Notes: generated from the sequence alone by a model not told the origin. Positions 16,904-25,132 are shown, counted from the stretch's first letter. The stretch is 27,911 nt of DNA from Lachnospiraceae bacterium (GCA_017620345.1 JAFZQP010000084.1:1-27911), one strand, 5' to 3'. Numbers and translations: made by a program.

Positions 16904-18001
16904 ATGCTGAAGCACAAGGATCATTTTCACGGCAGTGATCTTGAAAAGATAGAGCAGATATACGGCATAAAAAAAGAGGAGATCACAAGCTTTTCCGCCA
17001 ACGTCAATCCCCTCGGATTATCGCACGTCCTAAGAGAAGATCTCGCATCCCATCTTGATGTCATATGTTCATATCCGGACAGGGAGTACACGTCACTCAG
17101 GACCGTTATCGCGAAGTATTGTGATACTGTGCCCGAGAGCATTCTGGTAGGAAACGGTTCAACGGAACTCATCACACTCTTTATCAAGATGGTCGCTCCG
17201 CAAAAAGCCATGATCGTAGGTCCTACTTACTCCGAGTATGAAAGAGAACTCTCCCTCGGCGGCGGCACGAGCCTTTACTTTCCGCTAAAAGAGGAAGATG
17301 ATTTTGTACTCGATCCGGATTCACTTATAGGATCGCTTAACGAATCGATCGATATGCTCATCATGTGCAATCCCAACAATCCGACATCGAGTGCGGTTTC
17401 AAGATCCTCGATGAGGCGGATACTTGATGCCTGCAAGACCTTTGACATCTTTGTCATGATCGATGAAACATATGTGGAATTTGCAGAAGACTACAACAGA
17501 ATAAACAGCGTACCGCTTACGGTCAGTTACAACAATCTCTGTATCCTGCGCGGTGTCTCCAAATTCTTTGCCGCACCCGGACTTCGTCTCGGATACGCCA
17601 TATGCGGCGATCCGGATCTAATGAAGGATATCTCGGCTATAAAAGATCCATGGACGGTAAGTTCTCTTGCCGAGGCAGCCGGCCGGCTGATGTTTTCGGA
17701 TGAAGAATACATCCGATCAACAAAGGAACTTATCTTTTCCGAGCGCCGCCGTGTATGCGATATGCTCCGGAACATTTCCGAGATCAAAGTTTATGAACCG
17801 TGTGCCAACTTTGTTCTTTCGCGCATAACAAAAGAGAACGTCGATGCCGACATTCTCTTTGATAACGCTATCCGACAAAAGATGATGATCAGAAACTGTT
17901 CATCATTTCCTTTTCTTGACAACTCGTATTTCCGTATCTGTTTCATGAACCCGGAAGATAACGACAGATTGCTTGCCGTTATCGCAGATACGATGAAATG
18001 A
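16904..18001 (+). CDS. HisC/CobD-like PLP-dependent aminotransferase (class I/II fold)
   Basis: A 365-aa fold-type I PLP enzyme. Landmarks are the H-G-S-D N-terminus and S-A-N-V-N-P-L-G at 31-38 (CobD-like), N-P-N-N-P at 156-160, D187-E-T-Y for the pyridine nitrogen, the Schiff-base K220 in R-G-V-S-K, and R228 in L-R-L-G-Y-A. HisC makes histidinol phosphate; CobD decarboxylates threonine phosphate for cobalamin. No histidine or cobalamin genes are nearby, so neither role is supported. HisC relatives often transaminate aromatic amino acids, and the convergent neighbour operon (2-nt gap) handles arylpyruvates, which makes that a reasonable guess. AGAGG lies about 11 nt before the ATG, behind a good promoter. 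Confidence 0.87.
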   Translation: MLKHKDHFHGSDLEKIEQIYGIKKEEITSFSANVNPLGLSHVLREDLASHLDVICSYPDREYTSLRTVIAKYCDTVPESILVGNGSTELITLFIKMVAPQKAMIVGPTYSEYERELSLGGGTSLYFPLKEEDDFVLDPDSLIGSLNESIDMLIMCNPNNPTSSAVSRSSMRRILDACKTFDIFVMIDETYVEFAEDYNRINSVPLTVSYNNLCILRGVSKFFAAPGLRLGYAICGDPDLMKDISAIKDPWTVSSLAEAAGRLMFSDEEYIRSTKELIFSERRRVCDMLRNISEIKVYEPCANFVLSRITKENVDADILFDNAIRQKMMIRNCSSFPFLDNSYFRICFMNPEDNDRLLAVIADTMK

Positions 18002-18003
18002 TC

Positions 18004-18414
18004 CTAAATATCACTTTGCTTCAGCACTCTGAATCCGCTTGTGCTTAAAGCTGATTCCGCTGCCGCCGTATCCTTGATCTTCATTATCATCGAAGCCTTT
18101 TCCGCCGCAGAGAGTACATACATATACTCTATGTTAAAATCGGAAAGCGCAGTCAGAAGATCGTGGAGCGAACCCGTTTTATTTGATATCTCAACTGCAA
18201 TGACATCCGACAGTCTCACGGACAGTCCTTCTTCCTTAAGAGCCTCCCTCGCTTTCTCAGGCTCTGCAACTATGAGTCTCAGCAGACCGAAATCAACCGA
18301 CTCAGCAAGTGAAAGAGAACTGATGTTAATGCTGTTCTTCTTCAGGACTTCCGTAACTTTTTCAATACGTCCTTCTTTATTCCCGATAAATACTGTAACC
18401 TGCTTAACTGCCAT
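18004..18414 (-). CDS. Tandem ACT-domain protein (probable amino-acid sensor)
   Basis: The 136-aa protein consists of two ACT domains and nothing else. The first spans about 1-68 with N-K-E-G-R-I-E-K-V at 12-20; the second about 71-136 with N-K-T-G-S-L-H-D-L at 78-86. These are the turns where ACT pairs bind small ligands, usually amino acids, between subunits. Stand-alone ACT pairs beside phenylacetate-CoA ligase and indolepyruvate oxidoreductase genes are a known recurring arrangement in anaerobes; the likely ligand is an aromatic or branched amino acid. GAGGG lies about 6 nt before the ATG and 26 nt separate it from paaK. It has no DNA-binding domain, so it probably acts allosterically. 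Confidence 0.9.
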   Translation of the reverse strand: MAVKQVTVFIGNKEGRIEKVTEVLKKNSINISSLSLAESVDFGLLRLIVAEPEKAREALKEEGLSVRLSDVIAVEISNKTGSLHDLLTALSDFNIEYMYVLSAAEKASMIMKIKDTAAAESALSTSGFRVLKQSDI

Positions 18415-18440
18415 GATATACCCTCTCTTTCGACCGTGTT

Positions 18441-19739
18441 TTATACCAGCTTACGATTGTCAGTTACATGAACAGATTTGCCCTCAAATCTCGGAAGCGT
18501 CTTCGGTTCAACAAGTGTGACCTTGACAGCAAGTCCAAGTGCCTGCTTGAGTGTTCCGGCAACCTTCTTTGAAAGATTATCAAGTCCTCTCATATCATCA
18601 TCAAAGTAACTTTCATCAACCTCGACCTGAACCTCAAGTGTATCCTGATGATCAACGCGGTCCACTATCATCATATAGTTCGGTGTCGTCTCATCCATTT
18701 CAAGCAGCGCTGCCTCAACCTGAGACGGGAATACGTTGACTCCGCGGATGATGAGCATATCATCACTTCTGCCCTTGAACTTCTGTATCCTCGGCTGTGT
18801 ACGTCCGCATTCGCACTTGTCATATTCAATGCTTGTAAGATCCTTGGTCCTGTACCTTATAAGAGGAAGTCCCTCTTTGGTAAGTGTGGTAAATACCAGC
18901 TCTCCCGTGACCTTTTCTCCTATTGGCTCAAGCGTCTTGGGATCGATGATCTCAGGATAGAAGTGATCATCATGAACATGAAGACCTTTATGATGAATAC
19001 AGTCGCACGCTACTCCCGGCCCCATTACTTCCGACAGTCCATAAATATCAAATGCATTGATGCCCAGTTCCTCTTCGATCATGTGACGCATGTTCTCGGT
19101 CCACGGTTCTGCTCCGCATATGGCGATACGAAGTTTCAGATCATTGATGATCCCCGCTTCCTTCGCAACCTCAGCGATATGAAGAAGGTATGACGGCGTA
19201 CATGCAATAGCAGTAACACCGAAGTCCTGCATCATCGTAAGAAGCTTCTTTGTATTTCCGGTCGACTGCGGAACTACCATCGCACCCATGAACTCAGCAC
19301 CGTAGTGGGCTCCTAGTCCACCCGTGAACAGACCGTAACCGTATGCGACCTGTATGATATCCTTTGATGTTACTCCTGCTCCCGTCATACATCTGGCAAC
19401 ACATTCCGCCCAGATATCTATATCACGTCTTGTATATCCGACAACGGTTGCCTTGCCTGTAGTACCGCTCGAAGCATGAACACGGATTATCTGCTCGCGC
19501 GGAACCGCGAACAGTCCGAACGGATAATTATCGCGAAGATCATCCTTCGTCGTATACGGCAGTTTGGAGATATCCTCAATACCCTTTATATCACCCGGTT
19601 CGAGTCCCGCCTGCTGCATCTTCTTTCTGTAATACTCGACATTGTGATATACCCTGTCGACCTGCTTTACGAGCCTGGCACTTTGAAGTGTCATCTTCTC
19701 ATCACGGCTCATACATTCCTTTGTTTCATTCCAGATCAT
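18441..19739 (-). CDS. paaK: Phenylacetate-CoA ligase (AMP-forming)
   Basis: The 432-aa adenylate-forming enzyme is full length for PaaK. It has the P-loop-like S-S-G-T-T-G-K at 90-96, followed by Y-T-R-R-D, Y-G-L-S-E-V in the middle, and R-Y-R-T-K-D-L before the small C-terminal domain. It joins an arylacetate to CoA with ATP going to AMP. In the same operon as IorAB, the product arylacetyl-CoA can be reductively carboxylated to an arylpyruvate, or the reverse may release energy-rich arylacetyl-CoA during fermentation. Its ATG overlaps the iorB stop by 4 nt (ATGA), so translation is coupled. The aryl group (phenyl, hydroxyphenyl or indolyl) cannot be read from the sequence. Confidence 0.93.
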   Translation of the reverse strand: MIWNETKECMSRDEKMTLQSARLVKQVDRVYHNVEYYRKKMQQAGLEPGDIKGIEDISKLPYTTKDDLRDNYPFGLFAVPREQIIRVHASSGTTGKATVVGYTRRDIDIWAECVARCMTGAGVTSKDIIQVAYGYGLFTGGLGAHYGAEFMGAMVVPQSTGNTKKLLTMMQDFGVTAIACTPSYLLHIAEVAKEAGIINDLKLRIAICGAEPWTENMRHMIEEELGINAFDIYGLSEVMGPGVACDCIHHKGLHVHDDHFYPEIIDPKTLEPIGEKVTGELVFTTLTKEGLPLIRYRTKDLTSIEYDKCECGRTQPRIQKFKGRSDDMLIIRGVNVFPSQVEAALLEMDETTPNYMMIVDRVDHQDTLEVQVEVDESYFDDDMRGLDNLSKKVAGTLKQALGLAVKVTLVEPKTLPRFEGKSVHVTDNRKLV

Positions 19740-20311
19740 TTTTCAATCTCCATTCCGCTTTCAAATGCCTTTTTATTGATCTCAACAAACTTCGGCTTTA
19801 CGATCTTCTCTATCGCAGCCATCCACTGATCCTTTGAAAACTCCATATGATTTGCCGCAACACCGAGGATAACGACATTGAACACCTGCGCATTACCGAG
19901 CTTCTTGGCTTCCGACAAAGCATCAACCGCAATGACTTTATAATCCTTCGACAGATCTTCTATTATGTTTTCCGGATATTTCGCAGCGCCCATAACGACC
20001 GGCATCGGATCCATGCGCTGGTCATTGATTATGAGCACACCGTCTTTTTTCAGATAATGAGCGTATCTGAGTGCTTCAAGCCTCTCAAAAGCTATCAGCA
20101 CATCAGCGCATCCTTCCTCGACTATAGGCTCGAAAACCTCGTCCCCGTAACGTACAAATGTCACTACGGATCCTCCGCGCTGAGCCATTCCGTGTACTTC
20201 CGAAAGCTTGACCTCATACCCTCCGTCAAGTATTACCGCTCCGAGAACGCGGCTTGTAAGAAGTGTTCCCTGACCGCCCACTCCGACGATCATAATATTC
20301 CTTGTTTCCAT
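19736..20311 (-). CDS. iorB: Indolepyruvate:ferredoxin oxidoreductase, beta subunit
   Basis: From the ATG at 20311 the protein is 191 aa, the usual IorB length. The N-terminus has the V-G-V-G-G-Q-G loop (9-15) typical of the gamma-domain of 2-oxoacid:ferredoxin oxidoreductases, followed by T-S-R-V-L-G and H-G-M-A-Q-R-G-G-S-V. It pairs with IorA to convert arylpyruvates to arylacetyl-CoA with reduction of ferredoxin. The frame stays open upstream to 20374, but the ATG at 20311 has AAAGGAG 8 nt before it and overlaps the iorA stop by one base (TGATG). It also overlaps paaK by 4 nt, so the three genes are translationally linked. Confidence 0.94.
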   Translation of the reverse strand: METRNIMIVGVGGQGTLLTSRVLGAVILDGGYEVKLSEVHGMAQRGGSVVTFVRYGDEVFEPIVEEGCADVLIAFERLEALRYAHYLKKDGVLIINDQRMDPMPVVMGAAKYPENIIEDLSKDYKVIAVDALSEAKKLGNAQVFNVVILGVAANHMEFSKDQWMAAIEKIVKPKFVEINKKAFESGMEIEK

Positions 20312-22056
20312 CACTTCTGCTCCTTTATAGCTCCGAACTTGCACAACTTCATACACAGATCGCATCCGTTGCACAGCGTATCATCAATGGCGATCGTACC
20401 GTCTTCGCATCTTGTAAGAGCAGGACAGCCGGGTTTTAAGCACATTCCGCACTTCTTACAGTTTTCCGGTACGGGTACGCACTTGTGGGTTATCGGCTTT
20501 TGCTTCAGCATGACGCACGGCGATTTTGTGATGATAACGCACAGTTCATCCTTTGCGACAAATTCCTTAACTGTCTTCTCCAGTTCATCGATATCAAACG
20601 CATCGACTTCCTTGACATTCTTTATGCCTATCGCGCGGCACAACTCATATATGTTGATAGCTGGAACAATGTCTCCCTGGAGCGTCTTGCCCGTTGCTGC
20701 ATGATCCTGATGTCCGGTCATTCCCGTTGTTGAATTATCAAGGATCATAACGGTCCCGGTTCCCTGATTATAGAACATGTTCATGAGCGAATTGACACCC
20801 GTATGCATGAACGTGGAATCTCCTATGACCGCTACCCAGTTCTTAATATAGTCACTGCCCTTCGCTTTTTCCATTCCGTGAAGCGTCGATATGGACGAGC
20901 CCATACACACCGTAGTATCTATAACGGAAAGAGGTGCGACAGCTCCGAGCGTATAGCATCCTATATCTCCTGCCGCGTGGATCTTCAGTTTGTTAAGGAC
21001 GGTGTACACACTCCTGTGAGGGCATCCCGGACACAGTATCGGTGGTCTGTTCGGTATTTCGGCCGGATCCTTAAGATCAAGATTTTGTCCTAATATTGCC
21101 TGTCTTATCATATTGACACTGTACTCGCCCTGTATCGTAAAGATCTCTTTTCCGATACATTCGATCCCCCATGACCGTACCTGAAGTTCAATGAGCGGAT
21201 CAAGTTCTTCAACGATGTACAGCTTATCAACCTTCTTTGCAAAATCCTCTATCATTTTCCGCGGAAGCGGATTAACAAGACCAAGCTTTAATACGCTTGC
21301 GTCAGGCATCGCTTCGCGAACATACAGATACGGAATGCCGCTTGCAATTACACCGATCTTCGTATCTCTCATCTCAACCCTGTTGATCGGCATTAAACAC
21401 GCATCCTCTGCCAGCCTCTTTTCCCGATCCTCAACGACCAGATGGCGTTTCTTTGCCATGGCAGGCATCATGACACGCTTTGCGATATCACGCTCGTATG
21501 TCTTATCCGGTATATCCGCCCTGTCCTCAAGTGTGACCATGCCCTGTGAATGGGCAAGTCTCGTCGTCGTACGGACTATTACAGGTGTATCGTATTTTTC
21601 ACTGATATCAAATGCAGCTTTGACAAAATTCTTGGCTTCCTGTGAATCCGACGGTTCCAGGACAGGCACATGCGCCGCAGCGGCGACCATCCTCGTATCC
21701 TGCTCGTTCTGCGACGAATACATTCCGGGATCATCGGCTGCGATCATGACAAGACCGCCTGTCACTCCGATATATGACACGGTATATAGCGGGTCTGCAG
21801 CAACGTTCACGCCAACATGCTTCATCGAGCACATCGCCCTGACACCTGCCATTGACGCACCTATCGCGACCTCCGTTGCCACCTTCTCATTAGGCGACCA
21901 CTCGCAATACAGTTCGTCTTTGTACTGGACCAGATTCTCGCTTATCTCCGTGCTGGGAGTTCCCGGATAAGCCGCAGACACCTTGACTCCGGCTTCATAT
22001 GCGCCGCGGGCTATCGCGGCATTACCAAGCATCATGACTTTTTTGCTATCACTCAT
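20311..22056 (-). CDS. iorA: Indolepyruvate:ferredoxin oxidoreductase, alpha subunit
   Basis: A full-length 581-aa IorA. The N-terminal pyrimidine-binding domain carries Y-P-G-T-P-S-T-E-I at 30-38; the thiamine-diphosphate domain carries C-P-G-C-P-H-R and G-D-S-T-F followed by D-N-S-T-T-G-M-T-G. The C-terminal ferredoxin domain has two 4Fe-4S sites, CxxCxxCxxxxCP starting at C533 and CxxCxxCxxxC starting at C562. All ligands are present, so the enzyme looks functional. It is cytoplasmic and oxygen-sensitive by family, fitting an anaerobe. AAGGA lies about 7 nt before the ATG. A candidate extended -10 promoter sits in the 45-nt gap after the symporter gene, so iorA may be expressed partly independently of it. 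Confidence 0.95.
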   Translation of the reverse strand: MSDSKKVMMLGNAAIARGAYEAGVKVSAAYPGTPSTEISENLVQYKDELYCEWSPNEKVATEVAIGASMAGVRAMCSMKHVGVNVAADPLYTVSYIGVTGGLVMIAADDPGMYSSQNEQDTRMVAAAAHVPVLEPSDSQEAKNFVKAAFDISEKYDTPVIVRTTTRLAHSQGMVTLEDRADIPDKTYERDIAKRVMMPAMAKKRHLVVEDREKRLAEDACLMPINRVEMRDTKIGVIASGIPYLYVREAMPDASVLKLGLVNPLPRKMIEDFAKKVDKLYIVEELDPLIELQVRSWGIECIGKEIFTIQGEYSVNMIRQAILGQNLDLKDPAEIPNRPPILCPGCPHRSVYTVLNKLKIHAAGDIGCYTLGAVAPLSVIDTTVCMGSSISTLHGMEKAKGSDYIKNWVAVIGDSTFMHTGVNSLMNMFYNQGTGTVMILDNSTTGMTGHQDHAATGKTLQGDIVPAINIYELCRAIGIKNVKEVDAFDIDELEKTVKEFVAKDELCVIITKSPCVMLKQKPITHKCVPVPENCKKCGMCLKPGCPALTRCEDGTIAIDDTLCNGCDLCMKLCKFGAIKEQK

Positions 22057-22086
22057 ATCAAAATCCTTCTTTTTTACAGAATATAC

Positions 22087-22097
22087 GTATTATACCA
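22087..22097 (-). promoter_or_regulatory. Candidate extended -10 promoter upstream of iorA
   Basis: The minus strand reads TGGTATAAT across 22089-22097, a perfect extended -10 (TGnTATAAT). No good -35 is visible, which is normal for this promoter type. The predicted start would be about 25 nt before the iorA ATG. Confidence 0.4.
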
Positions 22098-22101
22098 CAT
22101 T

Positions 22102-23628
22102 CTACTCTTCGAGCGAATTCTTCTTGGATACAACAACAGTCTGCGTGTAACACGAGAAAATCGCGTCCTTCGATGCATCGGTCAGCTGCGGCGTGATCCT
22201 GCTTACGATCGGCACTATGATAAGTGATACGACCATGGCAACCGCACCGGCAACGATCGGTGATGAGAAGAAACTGAAGAACATGTTGAGAACAGTGATA
22301 CCTACACCGGCTACGAAGCTCGACCAGACTGCGATCTTGGTCGTCTTGGGATCGTAAAGTGCATATACAAAAGGTCCTAAGAATGCACCGGCAAGAGCAC
22401 CCCATGATATACCCATGAGCTGAGCTATGAATGTCGGCGGATTAAGTGCTATAACGACCGAGATGATGATGAATACCGCGATGAACACTCTCATCGTACG
22501 CACCTGCTTCTTCTCGTCCATATCCTTGACGAACAGATCCTTGATGAAATCAAGCGTGAGTGTCGAGCTCGATGTAAGAACGAGTGAAGAAAGCGTTGAC
22601 ATCGATGCTGACAGCACAAGCACAACCGTTACACCTATCAGGATATCGGGCAGGCTTGAGAGCATATGAGGCATGATCGCATCAAACATCATACTGCCGT
22701 CTTCCTTGTAAAGCGACGGATCATCAAACAGTCTTACAAAACTTCCGAGGAAGTATGTTCCTCCGGCAACAACGATAGCAAATATGGTGGAGATCACAGT
22801 ACCTGTCTTGACGCTTCTCTCATCCTTGATAGCGTAGAATTTATGTACCATCTGGGGAAGACCCCATGTACCGAGAGATGTCAGAATTATAACGCCGAAC
22901 AGTCCGACAGGATCGGTTCCGAAGAACGATGCAAATGCACCGGGCTGTCCAAGTGTCTGCGGTACATCGCTTTCGATCTGGGACAGCTGCATAACAGCGG
23001 CCATGAAACCGCCCTTTCCGTTAAGGACTGCTGCGATGACAAGAACGATACCTGCCAGCATTATCATGCCCTGTACAAAATCATTCCATGCAGTTGCAAC
23101 ATAACCTCCGACTATTACGTATACGGCAGTCAGCAGAGCCATAACCGTTATACATACTTCATAAGGTATATCAAACGCCATGGAAAAGAGCCTTGATAAG
23201 CCGTTATATATAGATGCCGTATAAGGGATCAGAAATACGAATATGATGACCGATGATGCGATCTTAAGCGAATGACTTTCGAACCTCTTCGAGAAAAATT
23301 CGGGCATTGTCGCAGAATCGAGATGATTGGTCATGACCCTTGTTCTTCTGCCGAGGATCACCCAGGCCATGAGTGAACCGATGAAAGCATTTCCGAGTCC
23401 GATCCACGTTGATGCCAGTCCGTATTTCCATCCGAACTGACCGGCATATCCGACAAATACAACCGACGAGAAATATGACGTACCGTACGCAAATGCCGTA
23501 AGCCACGGTCCGACATTTCTTCCTCCGAGAACAAATCCACTGACATCCTTCGCACTCTTCTTGGATGCGAATCCGATCAGCAGCATAACAGCAAAAAACA
23601 GAATAAGCAGTGTGATCTTTACAAACAT
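22102..23628 (-). CDS. Sodium:solute symporter family transporter
   Basis: A 508-aa polytopic protein with about 13 hydrophobic segments from residue 4 to 490. It matches the SSS family: the first TM is followed by K-D-V-S-G-F-V-L-G-G-R-N-V-G, then A-Y-G-T-S-Y-F-S-S-V-V-F-V-G-Y-A-G, and G-G-Y-V-A-T-A-W-N-D-F-V-Q-G in the middle, all characteristic stretches of PutP/PanF relatives. The substrate cannot be read from sequence. As first gene ahead of iorAB-paaK-ACT, uptake of an arylacetate, another carboxylate or an amino acid is likely. Its ATG follows AAAGGG by 9 nt. That Shine-Dalgarno lies inside one arm of a 13-bp inverted repeat, so expression of this gene may be specifically regulated. 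Confidence 0.92.
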   Translation of the reverse strand: MFVKITLLILFFAVMLLIGFASKKSAKDVSGFVLGGRNVGPWLTAFAYGTSYFSSVVFVGYAGQFGWKYGLASTWIGLGNAFIGSLMAWVILGRRTRVMTNHLDSATMPEFFSKRFESHSLKIASSVIIFVFLIPYTASIYNGLSRLFSMAFDIPYEVCITVMALLTAVYVIVGGYVATAWNDFVQGMIMLAGIVLVIAAVLNGKGGFMAAVMQLSQIESDVPQTLGQPGAFASFFGTDPVGLFGVIILTSLGTWGLPQMVHKFYAIKDERSVKTGTVISTIFAIVVAGGTYFLGSFVRLFDDPSLYKEDGSMMFDAIMPHMLSSLPDILIGVTVVLVLSASMSTLSSLVLTSSSTLTLDFIKDLFVKDMDEKKQVRTMRVFIAVFIIISVVIALNPPTFIAQLMGISWGALAGAFLGPFVYALYDPKTTKIAVWSSFVAGVGITVLNMFFSFFSSPIVAGAVAMVVSLIIVPIVSRITPQLTDASKDAIFSCYTQTVVVSKKNSLEE

Positions 23629-23629
23629 A

Positions 23630-23691
23630 ATATCATCCCTTTCTTACGTTACTTTCACGCGTTAAAGCGCAACGCACTAAAGGGATGATAT
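23630..23691. repeat. 13-bp perfect inverted repeat spanning promoter and leader of the symporter-ior operon
   Basis: Arms ATATCATCCCTTT (23630-23642) and AAAGGGATGATAT (23679-23691) are perfect reverse complements, 36 nt apart. The interior holds a smaller GCGTT/AACGC repeat. The right arm overlaps the predicted -10 element and the left arm contains the symporter Shine-Dalgarno. This layout suggests a two-site repressor operator. If transcription starts further upstream, the RNA would instead fold and hide the ribosome site. Confidence 0.7.
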
Positions 23692-23713
23692 ATTATTTTC
23701 ACAGTATTGTCAA
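23685..23713 (-). promoter_or_regulatory. Sigma-A-type promoter for the symporter-iorA-iorB-paaK-ACT operon
   Basis: On the minus strand the perfect TTGACA (23708-23713) is followed after exactly 17 nt by TATCAT (23685-23690). The predicted start is near 23678, giving a leader of about 50 nt. The -35 overlaps the stop codon of the ORF6N gene (23710-23712). Confidence 0.7.
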
Positions 23714-24831
23714 CAGCGATGTCGGTTTAATTCATCCGGCAAGATCAGGGGCGGATTCTTTTTCATCTGATCGATCAGATTATGTATTTGGATTTTTAAG
23801 TCTTCTGACATCATTTCCGAGATCGCTGTTGTCAATTTAACCGCCGCATCCTTGGAAGACGCTCCACAATGAAAGATACGCTCATCCAAACACGCATAGT
23901 CTAATATAATGAATCGATCATGCATAATTCCGCCTGTTGTGATAAAGGTTATCGGTATTGACGGAAACTCAGTTTGAAAATCCACATAATCACAGTAATG
24001 CAGATGTTTATACAGGTTATCACTGAAAACTGTTACCTTCACCCCGGATTTTACATCCTGCAGTAGCCGCAACGTCTTGATATTTATATAGTTATCGATA
24101 ATAAAAATACTCTTTGTTGCTTTGCTATAGATGTCTATATAAGTCACATCAGCCTTAACCGGACAACCTTCTCGTAACAGGTATTCTTTACTTTCCTCCT
24201 CCGCATTAAACTTCATCATGACAGGGGAGAGATCAGACTGCTTTACAGTCTCATTGATACGTTCAAAAGCATTTACCAGCTTATCATCATGCTCCAACAG
24301 TAGCTTTTGCTGGTCCTCAATCATTGAATGTATACTACGTATTGCCTCTGTGTTCTCTGTTGTCTGTATAGAAACGCGCAGAAGATCGCGTTGAGTGATT
24401 AATCCTTGTGTATCAATAATGTATTCCTTCATCTCACGAAAAATACGAATAAGTGCTTTGCTCTGCTGAACAGCCAGATCACCTTTCAATACTGTCATGA
24501 GCATATAGACTCCTGATTCCGTGAATGCCCAAGGTAATTTTGCTCTACCACCCTTTAACCCTTTGGTCTGTATCGATATAACAAATTGTGATATCGATAG
24601 AATTTCCGTTTCTTCTCTTGTAAGCTGAAATCTGAAATCCTCATCAAACCTGTCCACGTTTCTCTTTACTTGTTGATTAAATGCACTGGTAGTATACCCA
24701 TAAATCTCCGCCAAATCATAATCCAGCATCACTTTCACTCCCCGGACTTCGTATATCTTATTCCGGATCGTTCTTTCATCTATAATCGTTGTTTCTGATG
24801 GCTTATCTTCTGTGTTCTGATTATCGTTCAA
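23710..24831 (-). CDS. ORF6N-domain protein with C-terminal phospholipase-D-like domain
   Basis: A 373-aa protein beginning at a TTG with a near-perfect AGAGGAGG 7-8 nt upstream. Residues about 20-125 form an ORF6N (phage antirepressor-type DNA-binding) domain: K-I-Y-E-V-R-G-V-K-V-M, Y-D-L-A-E-I-Y-G and the R-F-x-E-D-F-R-F-Q-L block. A helical linker (about 145-200) leads to a phospholipase-D-like domain (about 215-345) with I-I-D-N-Y-I at 244-249, H304-D-R-F-I-I-L-D311, and H-C-G-A-S-S-K-D at 321-328. The HxK motif has arginine in place of lysine, common in this branch. Such fusions sit in phage-like and accessory loci, but their activity is unclear. The gene looks more AT-rich than its neighbours, which suggests transfer. 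Confidence 0.88.
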   Translation of the reverse strand: MNDNQNTEDKPSETTIIDERTIRNKIYEVRGVKVMLDYDLAEIYGYTTSAFNQQVKRNVDRFDEDFRFQLTREETEILSISQFVISIQTKGLKGGRAKLPWAFTESGVYMLMTVLKGDLAVQQSKALIRIFREMKEYIIDTQGLITQRDLLRVSIQTTENTEAIRSIHSMIEDQQKLLLEHDDKLVNAFERINETVKQSDLSPVMMKFNAEEESKEYLLREGCPVKADVTYIDIYSKATKSIFIIDNYINIKTLRLLQDVKSGVKVTVFSDNLYKHLHYCDYVDFQTEFPSIPITFITTGGIMHDRFIILDYACLDERIFHCGASSKDAAVKLTTAISEMMSEDLKIQIHNLIDQMKKNPPLILPDELNRHRC

Positions 24832-24846
24832 CCCAACACCTCCTCT

Positions 24847-25074
24847 TTACTGGTTTTTTATCTTGTTTGTGGGATCAAAGCAGGACATCTCGAATTTAAA
24901 CTGCGGGAATTGCATATCAGACGTGGCATAAGCCACAATAGAAATATCTGCTTCGATGATCATCATATCATCTCTGTTAGTGAATATCAATGAATGATTA
25001 TAATTCCAGTCAAAAAGCGAAAACAGGGGGCCGTCAACAGACTGACCCCCTGCATACAGATCAACATCGATCAC
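24847..25074 (-). pseudogene. Short doubtful ORF (75 aa), possibly a gene remnant
   Basis: The frame runs from a GTG at 25074 to a TAA 15 nt before the ORF6N start. The first 20 or so codons are overlaid by the duplicated gene tail and the terminator at 25024-25052, and no Shine-Dalgarno precedes the GTG, so the N-terminal part is probably not translated. The later part (from about residue 28) reads like protein, with alternating hydrophobic and charged residues ending in C-F-D-P-T-N-K. It may be the worn 3' end of a lost gene or a very short leader gene of the ORF6N gene. I recognise no family. With the flanking 25075-25132 it fills the 301-nt space between the ORF6N and CPBP genes. Confidence 0.25.
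25012..25052 (-). terminator. Rho-independent terminator downstream of the CPBP gene
   Basis: CAGGGGG (25024-25030) and CCCCCTG (25046-25052) form a 7-bp GC-rich stem, with an inner GTC/GAC pairing in the loop. On the minus strand it is followed by TTTTCGCTTTTT (25012-25023). It stands about 80 nt after the CPBP stop codon. Confidence 0.7.
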
Positions 25075-25130
25075 TTGACTTTGTATGTAAGTTTATGGTT
25101 TCCGTTGCTCATTCCATCGCCCTTTCTCTG
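25054..25130 (-). repeat. Duplicated 3' tail of the surface-protein gene (copy 1)
   Basis: These 77 bp match 26264-26340 at 69 positions with no gaps. In the matching frame they encode G-D-G-M-S-N-G-N-H-K-L-T-Y-K-V-K and a TGA, against G-D-G-M-N-T-G-N-L-K-L-T-Y-K-V-K in the intact gene. No start codon or upstream coding part remains, so it is a vestige. It begins 2 nt after the CPBP stop. Confidence 0.85.
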
Positions 25131-25132
25131 AC

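Noticed and set aside
16904..18001. True CobD (threonine-phosphate decarboxylase) or HisC
   Set aside because: The N-terminus and general sequence resemble both, but no cobalamin or histidine biosynthesis gene is in the window, so no symbol is given.
19847..20704. Plus-strand ORF (285 codons) opposite iorB and iorA
   Set aside because: Antisense shadow of two confidently identified genes; the translation has no recognisable domain.
21191..21970. Plus-strand ORF (259 codons) opposite iorA, serine-rich
   Set aside because: Serine-rich translation is typical of the complement of a coding strand; it is wholly contained within iorA.
23630..23691. RNA hairpin hiding the symporter ribosome site as the main explanation of the inverted repeat
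   Set aside because: The strong TTGACA-17-TATCAT promoter puts the start near 23678, so most of the right arm would not be transcribed. A DNA operator is the better reading, unless the true start lies upstream.
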